Assembly: GCA_027596075.1 (NCBI GenBank)
Contig: JADGJC010000112.1
Coordinates: 52,724 to 116,723, forward strand
Length of the DNA stretch: 64,000 nucleotides
Reading direction: 5' to 3'
Origin: Rhizophlyctis rosea
Lineage: Eukaryota; Chytridiomycota; Chytridiomycetes; Rhizophlyctidales; Rhizophlyctidaceae
The notes beneath the pieces are model-generated. The model worked only from the letters and a program-made list of their open reading frames with translations. It did no database searches and was not told where the DNA came from. Position 1 is the first letter of the stretch. The number at the start of each line of letters is the position of its first letter. Shown piece after piece: positions 45,445 to 56,099 of this stretch. A program made the position numbers and the translations under genes.

Positions 45445-46725
45445 ATGGCAGCAGCGCAAGCTCGTGAAGCCTTAGCAAAGACCCGCGACGTCGCCAGCGC
45501 GGGATTGGCAAAAGCCAGGATTCATAACCCTATTCCGCAAGCACTGGAAGAAGAATTTAAAAAGGCCGCCGATGTATTAGAGCATTTTGTCAAGGGGAAC
45601 AATCAGATGGATTCGGCGCTCATCCCGAGCAAAGTCATCGCCAATGCCAAAGGGTAAGCTCTCTCAAACGTCGTACACTCGCATTTTTCATTCACCAGGC
45701 TAATGCGCGCTTTTCGAATCCCACCAGAATCGCAGTCCTCACAATCATCAAAGCCGGATTCGTATGGTCAGGTCGCGCAGGATCCGGACTGGTGGTTGCA
45801 CGCCTACCTGATGGAAAATGGTCCGCTCCATCAGCGATCGGTGCGGCTGGAGTTGGGTTTGGTGGTCAGATTGGTGCCCAGATCACCGACTGTGTGTTCA
45901 TATTGAACAACGATGATGCTGTGAAGGCATTCGCACATGGCGGAAACATCACGTTGGGAGCGAACCTTAGTGTAGCGGCTGGACCGAAGGGACGGAGTGC
46001 AGAGGGTGCTGGTGGTGAGTTTCATATTTCCCATGTCTATCACAATGAATGCAAACAACTGATCAATATAGTCATTCTCCACAGCCGTCCTAAACCTCGC
46101 CCCCGTCTACTCCTACTCAAAATCCAAAGGCCTCTTCGTCGGCGTCTCCCTAGAAGGCTCCGTAATCATAACCCGCAATGACGCAAACAAAGAACTCTAC
46201 GGCCGCAAAATTGACCCCTCCGAACTCCTCTCCGGTGCCATCCCTCCACCACACCAAGCCGACTGTCTCTACCGCGTCCTGAACTACCGGTTCGCAAACA
46301 TGGGAACGGGCCTAGTGCAGCAAACGCCGTATGCCAAGCAGATGGATTTGAAGAGATCGCATAGCGATTCGAACGCCAGTGCTGTGGGGAGGGGTTCACG
46401 GAATAGGATTGGGGCGCAGAGTGCGGGTGTGACGAGGTCCCAAACGGTGGCGGGGAAAGCTCCTGCTCCTGCTCCTGCTGCTGCTATTTCCCCAGCTATG
46501 ACCTCACCTGGTCGAGCACCACCACTGCCGCCGAAGAAGTTGCCGGTTGTTACGGCCACCGCGTTGTTCAATTACGTTCCGGAGCGGGACACGGATCTGG
46601 GATTTCAGAAGGGGGACACGATCATTGTTACGCGGCAGGGTTCGCCGGAGGAGTGGTGGAGGGGTAAGGTTGGGGAGGGGCGTGAGGGGGAGTTTCCGGG
46701 TAATTACGTTAGGATTAATGCGTGA
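45445..46725 (+). CDS. SYLF-SH3 protein of the Ysc84/Lsb3 (SH3YL1) family
   Basis: Actin-patch/endocytosis protein: the SYLF domain binds actin and membrane, the SH3 domain binds Las17-type partners. Exons 45445-45653, 45728-46014 and 46085-46725. The SYLF domain fills about residues 20-240, with NPIPQALEEEFKKAADVLEH, NAKGIAVLTIIKAGFVWSGR, GSGLVVARLPDGKWSAPSAI, GFGGQIGAQITDCVFIL, YSYSKSKGLFVGVSLEGSVI and CLYRVLNYRFANMGTG. A low-complexity Ala/Pro linker leads to a C-terminal SH3 domain with ALFNYVP, DLGFQKGD, EEWWRGK and FPGNYV. Full length and intact. Confidence 0.96.
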
Positions 46726-47321
46726 GCATTTGCGGTTTCATTTTTTGGTCCGCTGAACGGGTAGCTAATGAAGTTGGGTAGCTTATTGTTTCAAACTTTG
46801 CTTTTGCCTTTTCTTATGTATCATGTTGTTATCATATGTAAATAGTCCACAATAATCTATGTTGATCTCGTGGTGCGGTTCTTTACGTCCATAAAATCGG
46901 AGTAGTTAAATATAGGTCTGGTCATTACTCATCGCCCGTGACTCACCTCCTATAATGGAGCTCTAAGGGTCCTTCTAGCAAAATCAGCAAACCCATCATT
47001 CCCTAGCCACACCAGGGATAAACAGATTTCATTTCCGAAAATTAGCACACACGTCACATCATTTGCGAGTCGTGGCTTCTATTCATGTTGCATGGCAATC
47101 GTTCTGAGAATCTTCAATGTCAACAGTTGGGGAATTTCCCACAGGTTTTTTCTTGGGGTTGTTGCTGTTTCTTCTTGATTCCCATTCCATTACTCGCTTA
47201 CATATCATCAGTCACCGAAACTTACATTGCACCTGGCCTTTCTCACTCGCATATTACCGCATTCATCCCCTGATTCTCGCACAAGTTTCATTCATTTGGT
47301 TGAGCGAAGGAGAATATAGCA
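46726..47321. other. intergenic, no supported gene
   Basis: AT-rich 3' flank and the promoter of the next gene. No repeat or RNA-like element seen. Confidence 0.4.
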
Positions 47322-48910
47322 ATGTCGTCACCTTCCAAACGCGACCGCCGTCCAGAACTACAGCGATACCAGCCGCCTCATCGAGGTGATGGACGAGACC
47401 CTTCACGCAGTCCTACCAAAGAGCAATTCGAGGATCATGGAGGTCAATCTACGTGAGTATACATCGAAAGTTGTGTTGATATCTTCGTTGACTGCAAATT
47501 ACAATGCTCACTCGATTGACCATGCTCACTTACTGCAGACACCACGCACCCGCACCACAAAAAACCGAACCAGAACGCGTTCTCCACGCATGGGAAATGT
47601 CCGACGCGAAGCCTCAGGCTATCGTCATTCCTCCTGAAGTCCGAGCACGGAATGCATCCGGACGTGGCGGCGGACGAGGTGGGAGGGGTGGTAAAGGTTC
47701 CAATGAGCGCATGACACATGCTCGGGAATATGATGATCGTACAGAGGAGAAGAAGGCTTCTTCTAGCCATCTTTCCATTCCTACCGGACGTGGAAGAGGA
47801 CGTCATGGCGATGAGCGACGAGCACGGTCGCCAGGGTCCAGTGCGGCGGGGAGTTATGAGGAACGTGCTGGGTCTTGGGGACGGAGTGGAGGCAGTTATG
47901 GGGATCGTGGTGCGGGGTCTTGGGGACGGAATCATGATGATCGGTCTGGGAGGTCGTCTTGGGGTCAACGGGATGGTGGGAGTGGGAGGTGGTCGCGCAA
48001 TGAGCGGAATGCGCAGGGGTGGGGTGGGCGGGTGGAGCCATTTGAGGAGCGGGGGAGCGTTGGTGGGTGGGGTGCAGATGGGGAGTATGGGGGAAATCAG
48101 AGAACGGAATGGAACCCTGAACATGAGATGGACAGATTGCGGAAGGGTGGAAGGGATGAGGGGAAGAATAAGCAACCTTGGGAGGATGGGAGGTTGCAAT
48201 TCGAGGAGGACGAAGATCATACGAGTGAGGGACCAAAGGTGGTCTTTACTCCTGAGAAGAGCAAAGTGGAGAGGGTTGTTCAGCCGTGGGAAGTTGCGGT
48301 GGATGGAGTGGGTAGTGAGGAGGAGAGTGGAGGTGGAGGCATCAGCATCCGCGGAAGGGGAACACGAGGTGCTGCATCTTCAAGCACTTCAGCCGGTGCA
48401 CATGGACCGACACGGTGGGACAGGGCAAATGGTGAAGAACATGTAGAGAGGGCTCCCCTCCGAAAAGACCAGGCACCAAAACCATCAATCATGGATCGTT
48501 TGGGCCCCCGTGCGCCATCCTCTCCTCCTGAAAAAGCAACTCCGGCACGTCAGACAACATCTCCAGCAGCACCATCCCATCAGCAGCCTCGACAATCAGT
48601 CCTGAACCGTCTCGGACCCCGCCCTTCTGCCCCATCACCACCATCATCAAATCCTGCCTCACTAACCTCTCACGCACTTCCACCATCTCAATCTCCCAAG
48701 TTCCAACCTCCAGCTCCTGCCCTACAACATCCTTCACCTCAACCACCCATCCATGACGTCCAAGTCACCAAGGACGCACAAGCGGATCCACTACCCAACA
48801 CAGACCCATCCCCCAAACCAGACGCATCCCCTCTCAAAATTGACAACTGGGCTGACGCAGAAGACGATTTCGATTATGGGGCTGTTCCGGTATGGGATAG
48901 TAAGAACTGA
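47322..48910 (+). CDS. Gly/Arg/Ser-rich low-complexity protein
   Basis: Two exons, 47322-47452 and 47539-48910, give about 500 residues. MSSPSKRDRRPELQRYQPPH opens the first exon; the second begins PAPQKTEPERVLHAWEMSDA after the junction. The middle is rich in Arg-Gly-Gly and Gly-Ser-Trp-Gly repeats (RGGGRGGRGGKG, GSWGR several times), as in RNA-binding RGG proteins. IMDRLGPR and VLNRLGPR are a repeated short motif in the Pro/Ser-rich C-terminal part. It ends NWADAEDDFDYGAVPVWDSK. No globular domain seen. An RNA-related role is possible but is inference from composition. Confidence 0.8.
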
Positions 48911-49130
48911 GAGATAGACAAAATGGTGCGATTACTATGTACATATTCGATTTGATTTTGGCGGAGAAAGTGTTGTATGTACAATATGGAATTTCTCTCC
49001 CTTTATCACAAAAGTATGTAAATGTGTTGCTGCGTTAGCCGGAGAGAGGTGCGGTTTCCGTGGAGTTTGGTATATTTATCCCTTATGAAGATGAAGTGGT
49101 GAGCGAAGTATCAAATCCCGACCGGTAATC

Positions 49131-49851
49131 TCACTTCGTTCGCTTTTTGTACACGTCCTCTATCATGAGAATCGAGCGTGAGTTTGAATGCCCAATTTGG
49201 CATAGGATCAATGAATCGGATGCCGCGCGGTATTCCAAACATCACTCACCTAATCTACGGGTATAATCATCCAGCTCTGCAACGACCTGTTCGATATTTG
49301 CCACTTGGCGCTCCAGGTCGAAGATTTGATGAATGATTGGGTCGATGTCGGTATCTGTTTGGAAAAGCGTTTAGTGTCAAAAGACTTCAATTGTTGATGT
49401 AAAGGACGAATATCGCATACAAGTTTGTTGCAGGGATGCCATGGTTGATATCAGACCCTGCGCGGTCGAGTTGTAGTCCGCGTATCTATCTCGAGCGAGG
49501 GAGTTCATCGTTTCTAGGACTTTGTATTCGTCGCTTGCGGCTATGGGAAAGGGTTAGGAAGGTGTTCATTGTTGCACTGACGTGTGGAACGAGGGCGATA
49601 GTAGTACCAGTCAGTTCTGTTTTCAAGTATTCACCAATTTTGCCTAGGGAGTCTGCTACTATTTGTTGTGCTGCTTGAGACTTTTTGTCGTATTCGGCGG
49701 CATCCTGAATTGTGTTGTGGAAAAGTGGTGTTGGTTACGTCAAGAGAACGTTTTGAAGCTGTGGGGGTCACTTTTTGACAACCACCTTTCCGTGCAGTGA
49801 GAGTGCTACTGCTATCTCCGTTGGCTCAGTTGAAGCTGATGGTACTTCCAT
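49131..49851 (-). CDS. BLOC1S2: BLOC1S2 homologue, subunit of the BLOC-1 (BORC) endolysosomal complex
   Basis: Small coiled-coil subunit of BLOC-1, acting in endosome/vacuole trafficking. Five exons: 49851-49786, 49704-49608, 49540-49421, 49354-49250 and 49159-49131. MEVPSASTEPTEIAVALSLH is the N-terminus; the core YLKTELTAASDEYKVLETMN then SLARDRYADYNSTAQGLIST and QTYTDIDPIIHQIFDLERQV match BLOS2 throughout, ending TRRLEDVYKKRTK. Length about 138 residues, as in the family. The gene is easily missed because each exon is short. Confidence 0.88.
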
Positions 49852-50239
49852 TATTTATTTGGAATCAACTTGGAATAAATAGTGGTAGACTGGGTGTTGG
49901 AGATGGGGAAGAAATGCCCCACTTTTGGTGCTCCATTTCATCCTGTCAATTGGCAACCAACCGGGCTGTGCCACCAAACACGAACGCGACACAAAGTGAT
50001 GCATCGGATGTCCTCCTCCGTCTGGTTGGGGCGCACACACAGAGTCAGAGACGCTTCTGTCTCAGTCACCCTGTTCCACCTGCTAGACTCTCCGCACCAC
50101 TTCCTTGCCCGCTCTAATCTTTTAAAACGGTAGGCAGCGAACGGGCCCTCCCCGTGAACGCGATCGGAAATTGCAAGAATCCGTCTGCATAACCATTCTC
50201 ACCCTGCTGGTTAGCAAGCCGCACCAAAGACTCCTCAGA

Positions 50240-52417
50240 ATGTCCAAACCGCTAAACCGCGTTCGCACAAAGCTGGACCGAACCCGTTCCTTCCTTGGAA
50301 CGGCGGTGGGCACAGCAGTTCGTCGCAAACCGTCTCGGTCTCCCATACCAGAAACAATTGTCCCAAGTGTGGTTCCATTCCACGAACTCTCCTCCCAACC
50401 AACCACCCCAATAGACTCCCACATAACCATTCATCCAACGCCGGGCGCTCGCAGTTTTGCCCTTGGTTACTTGGGCGTTTCATCGAGCACCCTAGAGGGG
50501 GTAGTCAACCTAGAACTAGGCGTTCAGACCTTCCAAGCTGTAGGGCTGTTCGTCGAAGTTTTCATCGGTCATGGGTTCGGAATGGACGGCGAAGAAAGCG
50601 AAACGGATGGCTCACACGACGCGAAACGGCGTGAGAAGAAAGGCCTCGGCCGAGCATCAACCTTTAAAGATCGCACATGGACACTCTCTGGCTCCAAAAC
50701 CGACATCCACAGACGGTCCTCCGCACCCGATAGGCCCGATGCCAGCGTAAATAAACAAACCGCCGCCACTCCACCACCACCAAACACTCCCGCACCCTCC
50801 AAACCGCACCCACACACCGTTTCCACTCCCCTCGACACACCATCCTCCATCACAACTCCCACAATGTTTTATCGTCGGAAAGCCCTTTGGTTAGCTCGAG
50901 ATACCACCAATGGCGAAACCATCCCCTTAGGAACATACGCGTACCCGTTTTCGATATGCTTGGACGAGGTCGCAGACATGCATCCTGATTGTTTTTCGGC
51001 GGGCGTGATGACGAAGTGTAGGGTGCGCGCGGTGTTGGTGCCCGCGAGTGAGTTTGTGAGGCCTTGGATGTGTGAGGTATGTTTTCGCCGCCATTGTTTT
51101 ATATAATGGGATTGCACGTCTCTTTGGCTAACTATGCATTCGATTACGATACAGATCCGACCCCAAATCCCACGCTATGACATGTCAAATCACCAATCCC
51201 GCCCAACCCCGTTAACCATCCGCCCCACACCCAATCTCACCTCACCATCCTCACCATCCTCTCCATTCTCCCACACCCGCCCAACATCAACATTCCTCCC
51301 CTCTCCACCTTTATCTCCACCCATCGATCGTCGCCGAACAGTAGCCTGGCTCACCGGCGCAACAAATAAACTCCCACCGACTCAAATCGCACCCGAAACT
51401 CCCGTCATGCCGCTCGACTACACCATTCAGATGGATTACTCTGCGTATGGCTTTGGTGATGACGTTGATGTTGGGGTTTGTGTTCCGTTTGAAGATGCGG
51501 GGAGGATCAGGAGGGTGGAGGTTCGGGTGTTACAGGTTTTAGTTGGAGGTGAAGTGGAGATTGAGGGGACATCGAAAGGTGGGGAGGATAGGTTAAGGGG
51601 ACCGTCGTTGGATTCGTTTAGGGATGGACATGGAAGGGAGAGCGATCCGGAGTGTAGACGGACGCAGACGTCGCTGGATCTTGCGAGGCGACATGATACG
51701 AAGAAGGGGTTGAGAATCTTGACGGAACCGCATGTTTTGGGCCTTTCCACCACTCAGTGCAATCACCCATTTTCGGTTTTGACGCCGTCGCCGGAGATTG
51801 CGGTTGTGAGGGTTGTGACGAAAGTTCCAACGCATTCGCTTTCGTTGCCGTTTGGGAACCCGATGAAGAGCGTCTATCCTAGTTGTTCTCACAAGATGAT
51901 GACGATAAGACATTTTGCTGAGGTAGAGGTGTCTTATGGGAATGACAACGCACCTGTCTTACCTCCTGCCGACTCCCCTCCACATCAACAACACACTTCA
52001 TCCGCATCTTCATCCCAACAACCAGCCATCTCCGCACCACCCCCACCACGCACACCCACATCAACAACCACAACCCGCATACCCATAACCCTCCTGCCCT
52101 ACTCCCGCGCCTTCGGAACGTACCTACAAGACTTGAGGAGCGGGGCGGTGCAGGGGCCGGCGGGCGGAGGTGTGGTTGTTGTTGAGCGGAAGGAGAGTTT
52201 GAGGGAGGCAGGGAGCGTTAGGGGGAGGAAGGAGGTTAGGAGGGCGGTGGGCGTTGGGAGTGGGAGTGGGAGTGGGGTGGAGTTTAGGATCACTGTCAGT
52301 AGTGAGGATCAGCGGGAGGAAGAACGGGGGAAAGAGATGGTAGCTGAGAGTAAGGATGTAAGAGAAGAGAGGAAGAGTCCGATGGGGTTGGTGAATCTTT
52401 ATGTTACTAATGCTTGA
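50240..52417 (+). CDS. arrestin-like protein
   Basis: Two exons, 50240-51076 and 51155-52417, give about 700 residues. The start MSKPLNRVRTKLDRTRSFLG precedes SFALGYLGVSSSTLEGVVNL and ELGVQTFQAVGLFVEVFIGH, an arrestin N-lobe-like beta sandwich. TMFYRRKALWLARD and GTYAYPFSICLDEVADMHPD continue it. The second exon holds LDYTIQMDYSAYGFGDDVDV and VEVRVLQVLV, like the C-lobe. Long disordered Pro/Ser inserts separate the strands. It ends SPMGLVNLYVTNA. Arrestin-type adaptors recruit ubiquitin ligases to membrane transporters in fungi; I saw no clear PPxY motif. Family call moderate. Confidence 0.75.
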
Positions 52418-52802
52418 AATTGAGGTGGAAGTTTATCGTGGGGAGGAAAGAAAGCAGTTTCTATGATTTTACAGATTATGTTTTCCTTGTAATTCAAGAT
52501 GTATGTAGATAGTTGCGTATGTGGATGTTTTTGTTTACTTTCTTGTTGAAGTCATTAAGACATATACCCCTTACTGTTGGAAATCGTTGGGATGGGTTGG
52601 TGGTGAGCGGGATTGGTGTGGCATGCAGGATAATCATGAACATGCACCTCCATATGCTACAGCAATAGTGCGTTTGAAACGGTCTGTCTCCACATTGCAC
52701 CATGATTCTGACTTCCACCTCTGCAGTCCACGGGCCAAGATTCCTCAAACACACATAACTTATTATTATGATCTACGATATGCCTCATAATGAAAATCTC
52801 CC

Positions 52803-53627
52803 CTACAACCTCCTCGGCTTCCTAGCCCTATTTCCACCATGCTTAATCCCCGTTCGATCCGTAACCCTCGACACCGACCACCCAGCCGCCATAATAGCCC
52901 TAAGCGCCTGCTCCCTTCCCGGTCCGAAGCCCTTCAACGCCAAATGCACCCCTCTCTGGACCCCCGCCTCGATCTCCGCCGCACTATAGCCTTTAATCCC
53001 GTCCTTCTTCGCCGCGACACGTTCCGTTAGCATGTGGACGGCTTGGTACCCTGCGTCGGTTGTGCCTCGCGCGGATTTGCGGAGACCGGCGATACCTGCT
53101 GAGGAGGTAGTGATGACTTTTCCGTCTGGGGCTGTTAGGACTGCTAGGGTGTTGTTTCTGCCGGCGTTTATGTGGACCATGTAGGGTAGGTGGTCTGAGA
53201 AGCCTAGGAGGTCGCGGACGGGGGTTCGGGAGAAGAGGGAGGAGGAGGATTGGGGGGTTTGGGTGGAGGAGGGTTTGAATGGTTGGGGTGTTGTGGGTTT
53301 GTCTTTGTCTGTTTTGTCGATTATGGAGGCGAGGGCGGCGAGGAGGTCGCTGGGCTTTTTGGGTTCCCGGGCTGGAGAGGGGATTGTGGAGAGGAAGTCT
53401 GTGGGTTGTGGTGGTGGGTTTGTGGGGTTGCGTGTTGAGCTTGAGGAGAGGGTTATTGGGCGGGGTGTGGGTGTGGGTGGAGGTTGGGGGGAGGATGAGT
53501 CGGAGTCGGAGGGGGTTGCGTAAGTGCGGATGGAGGTGAGAGTGGGATTTGTTGTGGGTTGGGATAGGTCTGCGCGTCTAGTGAAGTGGCCCCGCCGGGC
53601 GTTTACACATAGGCTACGTCGCAGCAT
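52803..53627 (-). CDS. mitochondrial small-subunit ribosomal protein uS11m
   Basis: Single-exon gene. The start at 53627 gives MLRRSLCVNARRGHFTRRAD, a mitochondrial presequence; an in-frame upstream Met at 53666 is less likely. A Pro/Ser-rich linker occupies residues about 45-130. The S11 domain follows: MVHINAGRNNTLAVLTAPDG, SSAGIAGLRKSARGTTDAGY, QRGVHLALKGFGPGREQALR, ending VTDRTGIKHGGNRARKPRRL, the canonical S11 C-terminus that lines the mRNA path. The long linker is unusual in length. Its promoter region is shared with ITPA. Confidence 0.95.
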   Translation of the reverse strand: MLRRSLCVNARRGHFTRRADLSQPTTNPTLTSIRTYATPSDSDSSSPQPPPTPTPRPITLSSSSTRNPTNPPPQPTDFLSTIPSPAREPKKPSDLLAALASIIDKTDKDKPTTPQPFKPSSTQTPQSSSSLFSRTPVRDLLGFSDHLPYMVHINAGRNNTLAVLTAPDGKVITTSSAGIAGLRKSARGTTDAGYQAVHMLTERVAAKKDGIKGYSAAEIEAGVQRGVHLALKGFGPGREQALRAIMAAGWSVSRVTDRTGIKHGGNRARKPRRL

Positions 53628-53857
53628 CGTTGGATAGTAAGATCTACACTGCAATGACTGTTGCAAATGTACAAGGGATCCTCAGGAAACATTCGCTGAG
53701 TTTGTTGTCCAAACTGTAGCAGAGTGGCTTGTAGCACATCAAGCCACATTTGGCAGCCACGTTCATTGCAAACAATCCCTCCACGATGTTCAATTTTATT
53801 CCCCATCCTGCACTTTCCTTCAACCCCATCTTTCACACCAAAAAGCCTCACACAAAA
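53628..53857. promoter_or_regulatory. short bidirectional promoter of uS11m and ITPA
   Basis: Only 230 bases separate the two divergent starts. An upstream in-frame Met for ITPA at 53750 would shorten this further and add a presequence-like extension ([20 protein letters not shown] in part). Confidence 0.5.
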
Positions 53858-54433
53858 ATGGCAACCCGTCGCTCCCTAGTCTTCGTAACCGGCAACGCAA
53901 ACAAACTCCGCGAAGTCCAAGCAATCCTCTCCTCAACACCCGTCACCCTAACATCCCACAAACTCGACCTCCCCGAAGTGCAAGGCACAACAGCCGACGT
54001 CGCAATCGCAAAGTGCCGCGAAGCAGCCAGAATCCTCAACGGTCCAGCCCTAACCGAAGACACCGCCCTCTCCTTCACAGCACTCAACGGTCTCCCAGGC
54101 CCTTACATCAAATGGTTCCTGGACTCTCTTGGCCACGAAGGTCTCAACAAGATGCTTGCGGGTTTCGAAGACAAGGGCGCCACAGCGATTTGCACGTTTG
54201 CGTATTGCGCAGGCCCCGGGAAGGACGTCGTGCTGTTTGAGGGCAAAACGGAAGGAAGGATCGTTCCGGCGCGTGGACCGAAGGACTTCGGGTGGGATCC
54301 GGTGTTCCAGCCGGATGGGTTTGAGGAGACGTATGCGGAGATGCCGAAGGAGACGAAGAATTCCATTTCGCATCGGTTTAGGGCGTTGGAGAAGTTGAAG
54401 GCTTTCTTGGCGGATGAGAAGAATTTTGAGTAA
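53858..54433 (+). CDS. ITPA: inosine triphosphate pyrophosphatase (HAM1/ITPA)
   Basis: House-cleaning enzyme that hydrolyses ITP/dITP/XTP to monophosphates. Single exon, 191 residues, the normal length. [18 protein letters not shown] is the substrate-binding start; [20 protein letters not shown] carries the catalytic-loop acidic residues; [11 protein letters not shown] and [20 protein letters not shown] are the C-terminal signature. The chosen start is MATRRSLVF; a longer form from 53750 would add 36 residues with a possible mitochondrial targeting sequence, so dual localisation is conceivable. Confidence 0.97.
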   Translation: MATRRSLVFVTGNANKLREVQAILSSTPVTLTSHKLDLPEVQGTTADVAIAKCREAARILNGPALTEDTALSFTALNGLPGPYIKWFLDSLGHEGLNKMLAGFEDKGATAICTFAYCAGPGKDVVLFEGKTEGRIVPARGPKDFGWDPVFQPDGFEETYAEMPKETKNSISHRFRALEKLKAFLADEKNFE

Positions 54434-54840
54434 AGATGTGTGGGAAGGCAGCGGGGTCATTTATGTACATAGATTTCTCAACCTTTGAACCTTGTCGTTA
54501 TTGTGATTTGGAGGATTCCGTCGATCGGAGAAGAGGGAGGCTGAACGCTGAACACTCTGATACTATTGACATCTTCGGCCAATGTTCGTTGTCGGCTTGA
54601 ATTGCCCGTTTGGCAATCTTTTCCGATGTGTGGTGCGACAGTGATTAATTTCTGGGGGCACAGTCATCAGAAGTGGCACAGTGATTTGGATGACACATCT
54701 ATCCAAGCCACCCGTTGATGCACAAACGGACGTCGATCTTTGCGAGTATCAAAACCGACTTCGCAATCCCACAGCCTTCTCTTTCTCCTTTTCCTCTAAA
54801 CAATTTCCACTCTGACACTCACCAAGGATGGCGATATCCG
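54434..54840. other. intergenic, leading into the structured island
   Basis: ITPA 3' flank and spacer. gtgcgacagtgatt / ggcacagtgattt repeats are seen near 54625-54690. No gene recognised. Confidence 0.35.
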
Positions 54841-54869
54841 GCGTGACCAGTTTTCATTCTACCGAGGTC

Positions 54870-55192
54870 AACGTAGAACGTGAAGGGTCTCACGTCCGTT
54901 GGCCGCAGCAAGTGTCGTTTCGGCGGCTCATGCTGTAGGGAATTTGAGCGCCAAATGCTGGCTTTGCCGGCATTTGGGCAGTTCGTTCCCTCCCCACCAT
55001 TAGGACCTGGCATCTGACCTTCCCTGGAGGATGCCAGGGGTCCGCTCGTCGTGTCCTCGCTCCTAGGGGCACGTTAATAGAGCGGCTGGGGCGGTAGGTT
55101 GTATGGGTATCTTTTTGATACCGCTGGTCTTTGCACGGGGAGGCCCGGGAAGCCTCCTCGTGACGGGTATCGTTTCTCCTTGGTGGGTGTCT
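54870..55192 (+). ncRNA. candidate structured RNA: chain of perfect hairpins
   Basis: Five perfect or near-perfect stems follow one another: ACGTGA/TCACGT (54878-54895), CCAAATGC/GCATTTGG with inner GGC-TTT-GCC (54951-54977), CCTGGCATC/GATGCCAGG (55006-55038), GGTATC-TTTTT-GATACC (55106-55122) and GGAGGC/GCCTCC (55139-55157). The chain leads directly into the tRNA-like sequence at 55193. No ORF here has a family match. Such a density of perfect stems is not expected in spacer DNA. I could not match it to RNase P, SRP, telomerase or U-type RNAs, but I cannot run a covariance search. Confidence 0.55.
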
Positions 55193-55257
55193 GTCTCTAC
55201 TTCGCGGAAGGAGGGTCTGTTTGGAAACCCTTGGTGGTTCGAGCCCACCTTGAGACA
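55193..55257 (+). ncRNA. tRNA-like sequence with two reduced hairpins
   Basis: GTCTCTA pairs six of seven with TTGAGAC. The T-arm is perfect (GGTGG-TTCGAGC-CCACC). The 33 bases between form CTTC-GCG-GAAG, a D-arm-sized stem with a three-base loop, and AGGGT/ACCCT with a ten-base loop. Total 65 bases. Neither loop fits a working tRNA. It lies at the 3' end of the hairpin chain on the same strand. Confidence 0.6.
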
Positions 55258-55624
55258 TTTGGTGTTAAATGCTTTTGCATTCTTCGCCTCTGTACGTGAC
55301 GCTTCAACCTAGGTGAGCAGTCGTATATATCGTCTGCTTCTTTTCATTGCCAAATGTTCATCAATCTATCCACTCATCCATCCATCCATCCATCAACAAG
55401 TCCTTGGATCAGCGACACCAACAAGCTGAATAATAACGGCGACTCGCGAGAAGCATCCTTACAGTCAAGCAAGCCCTGTCACACTCTCGCTACAAGATCG
55501 CCACAAGCTTACCGCTCCAACCAGCGCGGCGACGGTAATTCAGATCGGTACAAATCTTACCTTAAGATATAGTAAGTATCACTTCCACCCATGCTTGTTT
55601 AGAGACGGAAACTTGCCAGAGTGA

Positions 55625-55747
55625 GCGTCACCGCCTTGCGTCTTGTCTATTATTACTCCTTGGATCACAGCCGAATGGCCGGGTCCTTGAAAAGCTCTGT
55701 TAGGGGACTCGCATTGACCTTCTCTTTTTGAGAGTTTTCGCAGCTGG
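55625..55747 (+). repeat. direct repeat, copy 1
   Basis: A block of about 123 bases opening gcgtcaccgccttgcgtctt, with cacagccgaatggccgggt, agctctgttag and ctcgcattgacc, recurs at 55909 with roughly 85 percent identity by eye. No coding potential is shared. Confidence 0.8.
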
Positions 55748-55908
55748 CTTGTAGCATTTTAGGATATGACAATCTGCTTACAATTTCACATTATTAACCA
55801 TCATTGTCCACCTGCAGGGTCACGCCCATTACATGATCACTCCAAGATAAGTATTGTTATGTCACACGCTTTGGACGGCGACCCGGGGAAGAGACTTGTC
55901 AGTATTCA

Positions 55909-56030
55909 GCGTCACCGCCTTGCGTCTCGTCTATCATCTCCTTGAATCACAGCTGAATGGCCGGGTTCTCGATCAGCTCTGTTAGATCACTCGCATTGAC
56001 CTACCCTTTTTGAGGAGCTTTCGCGGCTGC
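55909..56030 (+). repeat. direct repeat, copy 2
   Basis: Second copy of the block at 55625, starting gcgtcaccgccttgcgtctc. Similarity also extends some 20 bases upstream (agagac..ttg.cag). Copy distance is 284 bases. Confidence 0.8.
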
Positions 56031-56099
56031 CAAGTCAAGCTACCTGGGATTCGCCGTCCTAATAGGACACTTTACTTATTCCTTTCTTCAGACAATAGG

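Noticed and set aside
47444..48446. Long ORFs in other frames and on the minus strand in the RGG gene
   Set aside because: GC-rich low-complexity coding DNA opens alternative frames; only the frame starting at 47322 has sensible splicing and composition.
55375..55396. ATCC simple repeat
   Set aside because: Short microsatellite of five or six units.
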